A stretch of 64,000 nucleotides of DNA from Xylaria sp. FL1777 (taxonomy: Eukaryota > Ascomycota > Sordariomycetes > Xylariales > Xylariaceae), in the NCBI GenBank assembly GCA_022578965.1, contig MU400515.1:434001-498000 (forward strand), read 5' to 3'. Positions 10,690 to 23,118 of the stretch are shown here, piece after piece (positions within the stretch are counted from its first letter, which is position 1; each line of letters opens with the position of its first letter). Made by a program: the position numbers and the translations under genes. The notes beneath the pieces were generated by a model. That model was not told the origin of the DNA. It searched no databases and saw nothing but the letters and a program-made list of their open reading frames with translations.

Positions 10690-13600
10690 GAGTGCTAGTT
10701 TTCTCTACTTCTCCCCTGTGTATCTAGCGATGAGACGGAATCCCTGTATAAACAACTAGTTGAATGCTAGGACATTTCTGCTTTAGATTGATTTGTTTCG
10801 GGTGTATAATGGTGCTAGATCTAGGACTGAGCTAAGAAAAGAAGGATGAAAACGAGAGTCTCTCTATATCAGGGGTTCGCCTTACTATTCTACCTTTCGC
10901 CTTCCTACGAGTCTGCATACAAACCTTATATAACCGTATTTTCTCTCTTGCCGGACCAGAACGCGAGATAGTTCAGTAATTCTACATACAGTCACTGAGG
11001 CGAGATTTAGTCGAGGGGGAAACCCTGAATTTGGGAGAGCTATCATGATAATTGTGAAGTCTAAAATGACGAACAAGCCCCTCTATCCGATAGAGTAGGT
11101 TCTAAGTTACATATGGGTCCTTATATCTGCAGTCGATATCTTGCTTGTCAGAGTCTTGGGAATAAATACACCTATCATGAATGAGAGGTTCTGCTGGTAC
11201 ACGCGAGCCATTCGAAACTAGATGGTAATGCTATGACGATGGGGTGGGAGGATTAGATATATTTCCAAAAATAGGAAGAGAGACGTAATTATATCATCTA
11301 GCTTATCGCCGGTCTACTCTCCCAGTTATGAAGTGAGGGATCCTAGGTGGCTGCTCAGTATATGCATAGCATAAGCTTATGCACACACACACCTTGTTTT
11401 CCTAGGTAGTTCAGCTCCCAACTTCCGAACTGCCATCGTGACCGCCACGGCACCTTCGGCATGCTGCTAGAAAAATCTTAGATATTATCTTCGTGGCCCC
11501 TGTAGTGAGATCTAGTAATCCTAATGATAGCATATATTGCCATACTAGTAGGGAGGTAGAGGAAGATTTCTAAATAGATCTTGGTTGACCGGCTAAGCAA
11601 TGAGCGCCTGAGAAAAATGATGAGAAGACTGACGACTAACGTGATAATATGAGCTTCCGGTGCAACGTCTTAGCCAGGACGTGAAACAAAGTAAGGCGCA
11701 CTAAATAATTCAGAAGCAATCTGGGGGAGCTGAAGCAAGTTGCTAAAATTATCAAGAACGTAGAGTGAGAGTAGTAGATGTCATATAAAACACCGGTAGT
11801 GGCGCCTAGAGAGGAAACGGCAATAATAAGGAATGCATCGTCTAAGTTTAGTTGTTTATGATATGTGAGTTGTATGACTGTCCTTGCGAGGAAATAGAGA
11901 AGTTTTAAGCTAATTGAATACTTCAATAGCTACTTAGATAGCATGTATGTGAATCCAGGCAGACAATTCGATGAGGTTCTTAACCTCATGATGATCTAGA
12001 GAAGCGGCCATATTTCCGCTTCATATAACCTAGTTGCTAAATAATAATGGTCCTTGAAGAATCTCATGACCAGCTTGAAAGGCAGTTCTTGGAACCGTGG
12101 TAGGTTAAAGAACCCCTTCAGGATTCGATTTATTTGATTACTTCCTACTGAGTGTCGACGTTAGATGCTGTCCGACTGAGCTGGTGGCAGTACGGGCCTT
12201 GTTCCGTTTTAGGGGGAAGAGGGGGGGATCCAGCTTGCTATACATCTTTGCCCCTTGCTCACTGAGATTTTCAGATAGATAAACTGCCTCATTTTTTTTT
12301 ATCAAGGCCCTTCAATTAGTGCTTAGCTAAATAATGTAACACCTGCTGATCTTTAAACAGTCTAGCTGCATTAAAGCTTGATGAAGAAAGGTATGAATCC
12401 TTAACTTATACTTGTCAGCCAAGTTCTCACGCTGTGGGGTAAAATGGGACTCCATGTTCAAGAAGTGTATCTATAACTTCACTCACCGTTCGACGATAGC
12501 AGTAGCAGCATAACAATCAATGTTTAGAACAGACAAAGAGAGCAGACTATAAACTTATAGAGTAGGTGCTTAAGTTCTTTTAACCGTGGCTTGATTGCGT
12601 GGCTTGATCTCAACTTTACTTCTACGTATGTATACCTACCTACTTAGTACACATATACTTCTTCTAAGGTTCTTGGCACCCACTGGGTTTCTAACCACAT
12701 ACCTACCTACCCACAAGATTTAACCAATGCCCGTTGTACTGTATGCTGGAAGAAACCCCGACTGTAAGATATTTTCCTACAGGCCGCACCAAGATACATC
12801 TCGAACTAGTCACATGACGAACCACCATCTTCTCTTGCGCTTCAAGTTCGATTCTACAGTGTTACCTATGTTCGACCCGTTATCTCATTTATGGCATCGA
12901 CGAAGGTAGTATTTTATTATGTAATAGACAAGAAAAACGACCATTATACGTCGAAGTCCAAAACCTAATCCATTGAGACGGAAACTTTTGGATCTCTCGG
13001 ATGTTAATTTATTAGCACTTCCCGCGGCTCGTATGAGGCATTTTGTCATCACTACTTCGAAATACCAGGACAAGGCTATCACCACGCTGGGCATAGGGGT
13101 ATGTCTTGTGCAGTTGCTGGAGGGGTGTGAGATTGGTTCAAGACGTAGCCACAGGTGGCTATCAAAATCCACCAAACAACTCAAAGTCACGGAACATACA
13201 TCATTCTTGCAACATTAGTAATGTCATTAATAGCAACTTATTTCACTTGTTTACTTATACTTGTCTAGCATACGCTGCGAATGATCTTATTGCGTTCTTC
13301 GGGACGCAGTACCCAATACGATCTTCCGATGTAGGGTCACTGGAATCAAGGTCATCATGAAGATTCTAGACTCTGACGCTTGGTAATTGACCGCGGTAAC
13401 GGATGACTTCCATCGTGATCATCTACTCAGACATGCTTACCTCCCATTAGGTGATATTGAAAGTGCAAATTGACGGCTCCTTCTGGCTATGACAGACTCG
13501 CCACTTCACACAGCGCCGTATATGACCTTATTGGGGTGGCAGAAGAGGACGTGTACTACATGCACTGCGCTGACCGAGTTATCTTATGATGCTGTCGGGG

Positions 13601-14202
13601 GTAGTCAAGCGCCTTGGCAGCCAATGAAAATGCAACCCAAACAGTCGGGACGAGGGGCGTGTTGAGGGGTTCGAGATATCTTGAAATCATTGTCGACCAA
13701 AGCTCATGAGTCTCTGGTTCCGAAAGCTTCTTCGTTTGATCCGTGTCATTGGACCGCTCCCTGATCCCATGTCGCCCGAGAACTCGCCGTCTTCACCGGT
13801 AATAAGACAGACAGGCCTAATCCTCAACCTGTCAGAGCTACATTGCATCACGGGGGAGACGTCGTTTGTTTGCCTACCCGGGAGATAGGTCCGACTTCGC
13901 ACAGGGATTCCTCACAGCCTAGTCCTGCACCAAATACGTCACTGCCGATATTTGCGTGCTCAAAAGAAGGCCTACATTTTCCAACATTGCCGCGAGGGCC
14001 GCCAGATTAATTAAATTCTTCACTATCCTGCAAGTACGCTAAGTGGAGGGGCTGGTGGAGCGTCTTGCAGCTGAATAAATGCTCGCCTCCATCCATCTGT
14101 CCGTGAAAAGAAAGAGGATGATAGTATTATAGCATCATCCTATTTCTTTCTCTTCAGAGAGTATAACGTGAAATTCCAGAACCCTCAGAAACGAAATTCA
14201 CA
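10690..14202. other. Gene-poor stretch with a possible relic
   Basis: About 3.5 kb, mostly AT-leaning, with no intact gene. A possible rhodopsin-type membrane protein relic at 11636-11926 is listed separately. Around 13690-13900 both strands stay open for 60-70 codons, but neither product is recognisable. Confidence 0.55.
11636..11926 (-). pseudogene. Possible relic of a rhodopsin-like (PTH11-type) integral membrane protein gene
   Basis: A 96-codon frame contains YHKQLNLDDAFLIIAV followed by further hydrophobic segments. Fungal rhodopsin-domain/PTH11-like proteins carry a comparable R/K...L..DDAF.ll.. motif between membrane helices. No upstream or downstream exons with the remaining helices are visible, so it is at most a fragment. 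The similarity is a motif-level impression, not an alignment. Confidence 0.3.
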
Positions 14203-15219
14203 ATGGCACAACTTACAGACATTCCAGATGAGAACAAGCCCGTGGCCTCGGCCGAACCGGCAGGTCTTTTGCCTGCTTGGGTGAACCCAGACTTAGACCG
14301 ACTACTGGTAGTCAAGAAAGTCGAAGGCGACTACAAGTCGTGGGCCGAGTCACTCGTCGACCTACCAGCCGGGGCACTGTTTGCGCGCATCACGGGTGTG
14401 ACCACGGTGCGGAGCCCATCTTGGAGCTCGGTGCAGGTCAGAATCTAAATTTTGTGAAAAAAAGAGATACACGAAAGGCGGATATTGTCTACTAACATGA
14501 GACCTCTGGAAAAAAATTTAGGCCGGTCGAAATCTGCACATAGAGCTTAACTCTCCCCTTGTGTTTATCAATCATAGCTGCGTCCCATCACTCGAATGGG
14601 ATATGGAACGAATGGAGATCCGAGTAAGCAGAAAACGCGAACTCAAGAAGGGCAACTGTGAGTAGAAAACTTGATCTTGCAATCTTATTTGACTTCACGT
14701 ACTATGAGTGTTTCCCATTGCTCCTAGACTAGTTGCTGAGACTTTTCTGGTCCCTGAACGAAACTGCGAAAACTTCCGCTCAAACCAACACGTCCCAGCT
14801 CAATCTCATACCAGAATACTAACTACTGATCCTAAACCTAGTATTAAGCTTCTTTTATCCAAGCACAGGTCAGTAGTCCAGAATCTCCTACGCTCCCCTT
14901 TTGATGTTGGTTTGGGAGCCTAGGCCGCTTAATTAGACCTTTTTACACTTGTTGTTCCAGCGAACTCCCAGAGCCCACAACATCGTTGAAAATAAATGGC
15001 ATATACTGATTCTAGATTTATAATTAAGAATTTCGTATGGAACAGGCGTTTGACTGCTGGTGCGGCGCTGGCGAAGATGTATGTCTCGGTCATATCGCCG
15101 GCGCTGCCGGGTTGGATGCTGAGAGGCTCCGTGGTTACTGGATCAACAGTCACATAGCCGAGATGATTGAAGAGGCGTCAAAGGAGAACAAAGTCAACGG
15201 CTTCCTCAAAGAACACTGA
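14203..15219 (+). pseudogene. SET-domain-like gene, probably disrupted
   Basis: Three blocks match a small fungal SET-superfamily protein. Block 1 (14203-14436) starts MAQLTDIPDENKP and includes LPAWVNPDLDRLLVVKK and LPAGALFARITGV. After a short intron (14437-14521), block 2 (14522-14656) carries GRNLHIELNSPLVFINHSC, the INHSC being the SET motif, and ends RKRELKKGN before a GTGAGT donor. Block 3 (about 15037-15219) carries the post-SET Cys-rich end QAFDCWCGAGEDVCLG and stops at TGA. The expected linking segment (LTFFYPSTEW in relatives) is missing. Around 14730-14762 a frame looks like a degraded version, and stops (TAG near 14728, TAA just before block 3) block the joins I tried. Roughly 270-380 bp of unrelated DNA lies between. 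I read it as a decayed gene, but an unusual intron could rescue it. Confidence 0.55.
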
Positions 15220-16635
15220 GATTTTTGAATGTGTCCTGAGCGTTACAGGTAATAGCTGGTCAGGCTTTTGAAAGATTGTAGGCTAAATGGAATAGAAACT
15301 TCAACTGCTAAACTCTAGCCACATTACTTATGTATGTACGATTGACAATCCCAACTTAAAATTACCGCAGATGGATGTATGCCAGAATATCTTGATAATG
15401 ATTCCATTGTTTGTTTTGTAACGTTTTTGATTGTTAGGTAGAGAATTGACTAGCTGGAGATGAATAGGGAGCATAGGGGCCCCCCTTAAGTTTTCGAACC
15501 TATGGTTGCAGTTAGTAATTGAGTAGAAGGAGGCGCAACTGTTTCTTAGGTAGTGTGACTGAAAAATGCGACGGTAGACCTCCATTGCAGAGTGCATTGA
15601 GGAGGGATATGAGAAGGAATTATTGGTCTGACTAACAGGGGACCACTGTTCCCTACCATTTCTGTGCTGATAGGCGTGAGACTTTTAAGTGTAGTTAAGA
15701 ACTCACATTGGACATGTGAGGATCTAATATACTGAGATATAATTGATATCTTTTAGTGAATGTCTCTAGTTGCGGTAATTTAAGTTAACTTACTTATTGG
15801 CTCCTTAACTGGGGACTTCATACTACATACGTGGAGTTGACCTCTAGCTTCGCGATGGCGATGGGGTCGGCTTCTGTTTTGGGTAGGTACCCTTTTAGCA
15901 CTAGTTTACCCCACGTAAACTCTCTGTGAGAGACAAACGGCATACGGCATACACTTCATATTTATGTTGCGAAAAAAAGTTAGCTCCCAAGGTGAAATGG
16001 TTGAAGTATATGTAAACTGGAACCGTCTTGTCTTATAGTATAATCCGAAAGAAGGTTATTTTCCGCTCACAGGGAATTACAACGACGCTAATATAACATC
16101 TTGAGTTAGGTATTGTAACCACTCTTATAGGCGGGAGTCACCTACCGAAAAGCTTCAACAGCCTCCCCATTATTCAGCAAAAGTTAAACCCGCGTCCCTC
16201 CGGCCAGGTAAGTCTATCATAACCCCTTAGAATGTGTATTGTAAAGCCCGTAATACTTATAATATCCATACTAACGAGTACCCGAGGCACCTAGCTTTAT
16301 TTCCATGCGGGAGATAAGCTTAAATTCAGAAGTCCGAAGTCCGTGTAACAAGCATCGTGGATTTGTAAGTCAACACTACCTAGACAGAGGCCATTGCAAT
16401 GCGACAATACCAGCTTCAGCACAAGTTTGACGATAGTGTAATTCATACAGGAAGGTTATTCCAAGTGTCTTCAGAGACGAATTTGAATATAAAATGGGCA
16501 TCCCAACGCCGATGTTCTCGCATCTCCTTCTTAGGACACCAGTCACCTCATAGCAAGCTTAGCTACCAACCACTACTCTTTGTCTATCGTTATCATAATT
16601 TTGACTGTGCTTGACTTTGTCAAAAACTCATTAAA
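15220..16635. other. Intergenic, no gene seen
   Basis: About 1.4 kb of AT-leaning DNA between the SET-like relic and the aldo-keto reductase. Frames are short and unrecognisable. Confidence 0.6.
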
Positions 16636-17968
16636 ATGGCCTTCTTACCTCCTGCTGCCCCCAAGAGCGTGCTTGGACGACATCGGCTCCTGGCCCCGTC
16701 CGCGTCCATCCGTGTCAGCCCCCTCTGTCTAGGGGGGATGAGTACGTGATCCTATGTCTGTTGCGTCCTTTCAACCATGTACTGATTTTTGTGAAGGTAT
16801 CGGCAATGCATGGTCATTCGGCATGGGCGAATGTACCAAGGAGTCAGCGTTCGAGCTCCTGGACACTTTCTATGACCTTGGCGGCAACTTCATCGACACC
16901 GCCAATACCTACCAATCCGGCGAGAGTGAGCTTTGGATCGGCGAGTGGATGAAGAAGTCTGGCCGCCGCGCTGAGATGGTCATTGCTACCAAGTATACCA
17001 TGAGCCCCAAGAATGGCCAGCCAGTTCAGCAGAGCAACTACGGCGGCACCGGCGCCAAGTCACTGCATGTCTCGATCCAGAGCAGCCTAAAGGCCCTGCA
17101 GACTGACTACGTCGACATCGTGAGTTCATTCGATGGGAATGATAAGAAAACCTTCTAACTCCACCTACAGCTCTATGTCCACTGCTGGGATTACGCCACT
17201 GAGATCCCGGAGCTCATGCATTCTCTAAATGGCCTCATCAACCAGGGCAAGGTCCTATACTTAGGCATTAGTGATTCACCTGCATGGCTCGTAGCCAAGG
17301 CAAACATGTATGCGCGTCAAAACGGACTCCGGCCCTTCTCCATCTACCAGGGCCGCTACTCTGCCCAGGAACGCGACCTAGAGCGCGAGGTCATCCCCAT
17401 GTGTCAAGCAGAAGGCATGGCGTTCCAGCCCTTCGGCGTCCTAGGCGGTGGATACTTCAAATCACCAGGCAAGGAAGACACCGGTGCTCGCAACGTCCCC
17501 CCTTCCCTACTAGTCGGCCGCGAGGAGCAGATGTCGAGGGTTCTAGACGCCGTGGCCACGCGCCACCAAGTTCCCATCACGAGCGTCGCCCTAGCATACG
17601 CCCTCAGCAAGGTGGGTGGGAGCAGAAGCCCGCGAAGATCTCTGAGAAGCACGCCACACCGCTGACCATGGTTCTAGACTCCCTACGTCTTCCCCGTCCT
17701 CGGAGGCCGCAAAGTCGAGCACCTCAGGGCGAACATCGAGGCCCTCAGTCTCGAGCTGTCGCCCGAGGACATCAGGGAAATCGAGAGCGGCTATGACTTC
17801 GATCTTGGCTTCCCGCACAAGTTCATGAGCTCGACCGGATCTATGATCCGCGGACCTCAGGACATCAACATCCTTGCCCTTTTGGGCCACTTCGATTACG
17901 TTGCGCCCGCCAGCGCTGTGAAGCCCCACAAGGGCGAGCTTACGGCGCCCTGGCAGGCTCCGGCCTAA
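16636..17968 (+). CDS. Aldo-keto reductase, aryl-alcohol dehydrogenase / norsolorinic acid reductase type
   Basis: A cytosolic NADPH-dependent reductase of aldehydes or ketones in the fungal AKR9-like group. Four exons join in frame: 16636-16741, 16797-17119, 17171-17611 and 17678-17968, giving 386 aa, the usual length. Recognisable parts in order are the start [43 protein letters not shown] (catalytic Asp and Tyr), [11 protein letters not shown] (catalytic Lys), DYVDILYVHCWD (catalytic His), [32 protein letters not shown] and the cofactor-binding end [15 protein letters not shown]. All four AKR tetrad positions are present, so it should be active. Relatives work in lignin-derived aryl alcohol metabolism or inside polyketide clusters. 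No intact polyketide or NRPS gene is adjacent, so the substrate is unknown. The gene stands alone among relics, which suggests an accessory function. Confidence 0.9.
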
Positions 17969-20754
17969 ATAAAGGCGCCTTTAGATAACGCCAGCTGATG
18001 ATCACGCATACATAGTCGGTCAGTCAGTGTCGCGCAAGGAAGAACTGTAGGTCGTGTACTGCAAATTGCGTCTACTAGATTCTAGAAGAAAAGCAGGCGT
18101 CATGTTGTGAAGGGGATTAAATTATCGGGATAATAGAGCTCACTTGCTACCTATCAGATAGTCTTTAACTGGCACATGTTATTATATAAAGGAGTCGATC
18201 TAATTAGTGGTGTATGTGTTCTGTATTTTAAAAGCGTGAAATGCCACACTTGATACGGTAGTTCTTTGCTCGGTGAGGCAGTAACTAAATATTAGTCATC
18301 AGGTTATTCTCTCCAGCTCTTTTACCTTATAAGAGCAAGCATTCGTCACTGTTGCTAGGTGCCCCTATTCAATCGCCCACGCTGTCGTACTGCGTATGCA
18401 TAAGACATGGCGTCTGGGGTAATTCCCGCTGCTATTATAGCAAGGGGCTATATACTGTGCAGCGGCAAAAAGTGGTGCCAGTGATCTCTCATATACGTAG
18501 TCTGATGTTTTCCAAGTTGGTTTGCCTGTAAAATCATACCCTTCTTAGGAGTTACAAAATTGATGATTACGTATTATAGTATCCCGCCGTAAAGGCTTTG
18601 AATTCCTAAAACAAATATACACACTTCCTATTAACTTCACAAGCTTCCCTCGAATCATCAAAGATATTACCCCGATATCGTTGCCTATAGTTCCTCTTAA
18701 TCTCCTATTATCATTCACTGGGTTAAATATTGTTGGGTAGTAGGCTAGTAGGTACGTGTAAACTTAAGTTTGAACTCCCTTACATCGTAACGTTAGCTGA
18801 GAAGAAAAGATAAGCTGTCACGAGAGTGGGAACTATTTTAGAAGGAAGAAAACATTCGCAGAGAATGTGGTAATTAAACCGATGCGTGTGTCTCCAATCA
18901 CTTCATAATATATCATACGCACCGAATACCATGACTAGCGCGACTGCGAAGATCGTCGTTGCGACTGGCGCCGCATCTTGCCTGGTTAGTCCCTCTCTTC
19001 TGTAATATAATCGACTTATTGGAAATATGGGGGTTTGAGGTGGTACAGAAGCAACTACTCCAGCAAACGCAACCCTGTCGATTCATTCTCGGTGCTCGCT
19101 CTTCTCCGAGAATTCATGCGTGATGGCTTCCTCGGCGACCTCAAATAGAAATTTCTTACTAGCTACGGCTAATGGTTGACAAAGAAAGTATACGGCCTAT
19201 TACTTGACGAGGCTTTATAGGAGAAATGGTCTCATAGTGAGGAACAGACTGAAAAAGAGGAAATTATACCGAAAAATCGTTCTTCTCCTCAGTTAAACCT
19301 CTGCAAGATAATGGATTAGAAAGTAACTGAGCTAAACATACAGCTGCCGAGCAAGTTACTGAGCTGAAATTAAGGCTGCTGGGCGGGTAGTGATATGACA
19401 AGATGGGGGTATCATTTTCATGCAGGTACTGTGCATTTAGATTACATGAGTCCTGGGGCCATAGTCCTACAAATCACCATCTCTAAAAGTTACATCTGTG
19501 AAAGCGCAAAAGGGGTTCCGAGGCACCCTGGTGGGGGACTGAGGCATATTCCTAGTTCCCATGTGATGTCATCCTAAAGTCGTAGTATATGCATTTTCAA
19601 CTGGGAATGGTAAAGATATTGCGAAGGCTAACCCTTCTCTTGCCTGACCAGCATACCTTGAAACAAACGAGGCCAGCGTAGTATTTATAAGGTATCAGTA
19701 ATCATAGATCAATCTGATCTATGTAGATTGCCAAGCATTCTGTCGGACCGCATATCTAGCTGTATTCCACTTATCGTTCAACACTCAGCTACCTGGAAAG
19801 ACAGTTACCGGACGACGGCGAGAATGATAAATCGAACCAATCTCTTGTCAGCTGTTCAGGAGCTACGGCTATAGTGGGATGCAAGTATGTTTTATGTTAT
19901 GTTCCGGTAGTATCCGATATAACAACCCAATTTCAACTTTCCATCTCTACGTAATACTGCAGCTTGCTAGCTACCCCACGCTCTAACACGAGCCTAGGCA
20001 TGTATGATTATATATTAGAGTTGGAGCACCTTTACTCGTCTCATTCGAGGCGGGAGCAAGTCCTCAAACAATACGAGTTCGACATCATTCAAGGCCAAGT
20101 TTTGACGACCAACTCACCGAGGCCACTGGACTCACACATATTATAACAATAATACGTGTAGAGCTGTACCAATTCCATTGACTTCAGTCTTGTGATATAA
20201 AGGATTCGAGGCTGGAATCAAACGTTATCATATCAGTAAATTAGCAACTAGCCCTAGCTCAGTACGAGAAGACAGAGTTCACACAAGGTCCATGACGCAT
20301 CGAAGTTGTATGTGATCCTATTAGTGAACTACCGGCATTTTACTCATTTTCTTGTGCATTTTGTGTGTAGACTGGTTGTTTTAGCTGTTAAAAGGGGTTG
20401 TTCTTTAGAGAGCGGACTTGTGCCCACTCATAGGACCCAAGATACCATTCGGTGTGGGGGCTTGAGCTTGTCGTCAGGAGACGGGGCGGTCTTATGAACC
20501 ATATTGTTTCCAAATCCGTCGTCTTTACGACGCTTGACATTTTTTGATGTCGGCATTCCCGATTCGCCCCCAATGAACTCATGATTCAGACATTTGGAAG
20601 TCGCTGGAGCAGGTCACACGAGATGGGTTCAATGTATGATTGGATATGGTTTGCAGGTCATAGTCCTACCCCTTAACTGTATTCCTCAATGCTGCCGAGT
20701 AATATGCCGATTGACATAGCAGCCTGATACTACTCTCTCAACTGTGCAAAAGTC
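17969..20754. other. Gene-poor region with an SDR relic
   Basis: About 2.8 kb with no intact gene. It contains the short-chain dehydrogenase fragment at 18931-19123. Other frames are short (60-63 codons) and unrecognised. Confidence 0.55.
18931..19123 (+). pseudogene. Fragment of a short-chain dehydrogenase/reductase gene
   Basis: The ATG at 18931 opens MTSATAKIVVATGAASCLG, a Rossmann TGxxxGxG start in which the central Gly is Cys. It is followed by a GTTAGT donor-like site and, about 50 bp on, GFEVVQKQLLQQTQP then CRFILGARSSPRIHA and a stop at 19121. This matches the first beta-alpha-beta unit of fungal SDRs. There is no proper AG acceptor at the expected join, the glycine motif is altered, and nothing recognisable follows, so the remaining 200-plus residues are lost. 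I call it a pseudogene relic. Confidence 0.5.
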
Positions 20755-22182
20755 ATGCCGATTAGACACAAAATACAGGGATACATATCTTTGGTTCTTC
20801 CTCTTTTCATTTCGGGACTTCTTGTCGATTTACAAAAGTATTGCCTCACCCCCCTAAGCATGAGGGTTGTCAAAAAACAAGACGACCTAAGATACCCCCA
20901 AGAGCGTAAGAGCTGTCACACCCCATCCCGGAATAGCAGCCGCAGAGCCCAGTATCAAACCACTACAGTCCCCCGTACACATGTCCTGACCAAAATTCTC
21001 GCAGATGTTTTCTTAGTAAATTGCATAGGGAGCAATGATGCCCAGTCAGAAGCGGCCTATTACTCTAATGCGCCGGCTGGAGACCCTGAAACCATTGCGG
21101 TAGTCACTACTCCTAGCGAGGGCCTCACAACTTGGGAAGACAGCACGACAACTACTACGTTTACTGATGCGGGATCAACGCACAAGACGGGATTCACGGT
21201 GACCCTGGGCCCGCGGCCGGCCGACGGGCAAATAGCCGGCAATGCTAGTAATACTTATGACACGGCCTTCGCATGTTACGCCCAGGCCTCGACGCTGCTG
21301 TATACGAGTGAAAATAGGAACTGCTATAGCGTTTACGATTGCAGCCATGCTGGTAAGCCACCTGCTCTTATCACGGGATAGTGAAGTGCTGTTTTGGACT
21401 ATAATATTTCCCGTATATGTCTAACTCGTTCACTATGTAAAAAAAAAGATCGTGTGTCAGAAAGCGTTGGTGCAACTTCGCCAATAACTACGTTGACGTC
21501 AACGAAACCAATAACTACAACAACTTCACCAACAGCGACCACGCAAACGAGTAGCATGACAGTAATAGAAACAACACCGCAAACCACTTCAATGGAAATG
21601 ACATCGACGACGACTACGGCGACGAGACTGACCTCAAGCCCCACACCGACAAGCGCATCAAGCACACCGTCAGAGACAACAACGGCACTCTCCAGCCATC
21701 CCACAGACTCACTAACCAGCAGCGGCACGGCGCCATCGTCGCCATCATCACGACTACCACAGACGATGACGGTTTCCATCCCAACCAAGGTGTCCTTAAC
21801 CAGCAGCAGCACAGAGACCCCGTCTCCGTCGCTCTCACCATCACCATCATCATCACACTCGTCGCAAGTAGGCACAGCAATCGGGATAGGGATCGGCGTA
21901 ACAATCGGCACGATCTTGCTCGCGATAACTAGCATCTCGCTCCTACGGAAATACTGGGCCAAACGCAGCGCAGCAACAGCAGACGGCGAAGTTAAGAGCA
22001 ATAGCAGCAGCGGACTTGATAACAGCAGGAGTAGGAGTAGGAGTAGGAGCAGCATCTACGAGGCAGGCGGCACGGCGCTGCCGGTGGAGCTCGCGGGGTG
22101 CTCGGAGCACGTCCATGAACTAGAGGCGAAGCCGTTGACGGCGGGGAGGGGGCTTGGTTGGGGTGGGTGGATGAGTAGGTGA
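20755..22182 (+). CDS. Mucin-like single-pass membrane protein of unknown function
   Basis: Two exons, 20755-21352 and 21449-22182, join in phase across a 96-bp intron (GTAAGC donor, AAAG acceptor). They give about 443 aa. The order is an N-terminal hydrophobic segment (ISLVLPLFISGLLVDL), an ectodomain with TTTFTDAGSTHKTGFTVTLG and Cys residues ending NCYSVYDCSH, and then about 150 residues almost wholly Thr/Ser/Pro (likely O-glycosylated). A TM segment (GTAIGIGIGVTIGTILLAI) follows near residue 365, then a cytosolic tail with an RSRSRSRS stretch. This is the design of fungal wall-anchored sensors or adhesins, but no WSC or Mid2 domain is recognisable. The first about 85 residues are uncertain: another exon structure could bring a different signal peptide to the conserved part that begins near NCIGSNDAQSEAAYYS. 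Confidence 0.7.
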
Positions 22183-23118
22183 GTAGGTGAGTGAATGAGT
22201 GAGTTAGTGGAATGGTGCTTTCGAAAAGTGAGAGTAAAAATAAAAGGAAATAATGACTACAACATCTGAGAAAGGAAATTGAAAGGAAAAAAAGACAAGA
22301 GACGAAGGAGTGGAGGAAATGAATCGAAAAGCCGTTGCTGGTTGAGGGTAATTAAGTAATGAATGGTGTGGTGTGTTGTACAAAAGAACTGCGCAGATGT
22401 CGTGCGCGTGTAATGTTGCGATTATACATGTACGTTGTTTGCGCGAGCTAGGAGCGAGCGTATGGCGTCTGCGAGATTACTAGAGAGTATAAATCAGTCT
22501 CACTATTCGAGGAGTCGTATGACGAGAAAGAATCCTTAATAGCTTCCCGATCGTGGAGTAATGTCTTGAGTTGCCATAGTCATAACGACATAGAAAAGTT
22601 GAGCGACTCATAATGTGTCCAATTCTTCACTCGAACACATAAGATTAGGTGCATGATTGCTGATTGATGCGAACTCTAGATAGCAAGGGACGGGGGGTCA
22701 ATCATTACTTATATTACATGAGACTGAAGGTGGATCTGTGGTATAGATGAATTATATTACTACTTTTTCTCTGCATCTGGTTATATGGTATTATTTATCT
22801 TTTTGCTCGACACCGAAGAACACCGCGCCATTAACCGTATCAGGGGTATCTGCCACCGAATAAAAAACGAGGGTATATATATCTTTGTGTAAATAGTGAA
22901 AGACGTCTTTCGAAAAATCATGAATTCGTAAGCGAGTGACGACGCCTAAACTAGAGCGCAGACGAATAGTTTAGGACGATTATTAAGAGTGGGGTGACGG
23001 GTGCGATAATATGTGATCGAAGTCCTGGTCACCCAGCAGAACCTCTTCTCGAGTATCATCGAGATCAGACATATAGATAGTCAACGACTTTCTTTTTTAA
23101 GCCTCATGTGTGAGCTGC
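22183..23118. other. Intergenic between the membrane-protein and opsin genes
   Basis: About 0.9 kb lying 3' of both flanking genes (convergent). It will hold both 3' ends. No gene is visible. Confidence 0.7.

Noticed and set aside
21399..22055. 218-codon antisense frame rich in Leu/Val
   Set aside because: It is the complement of the Thr/Ser-rich exon of the membrane protein; low complexity makes it open.
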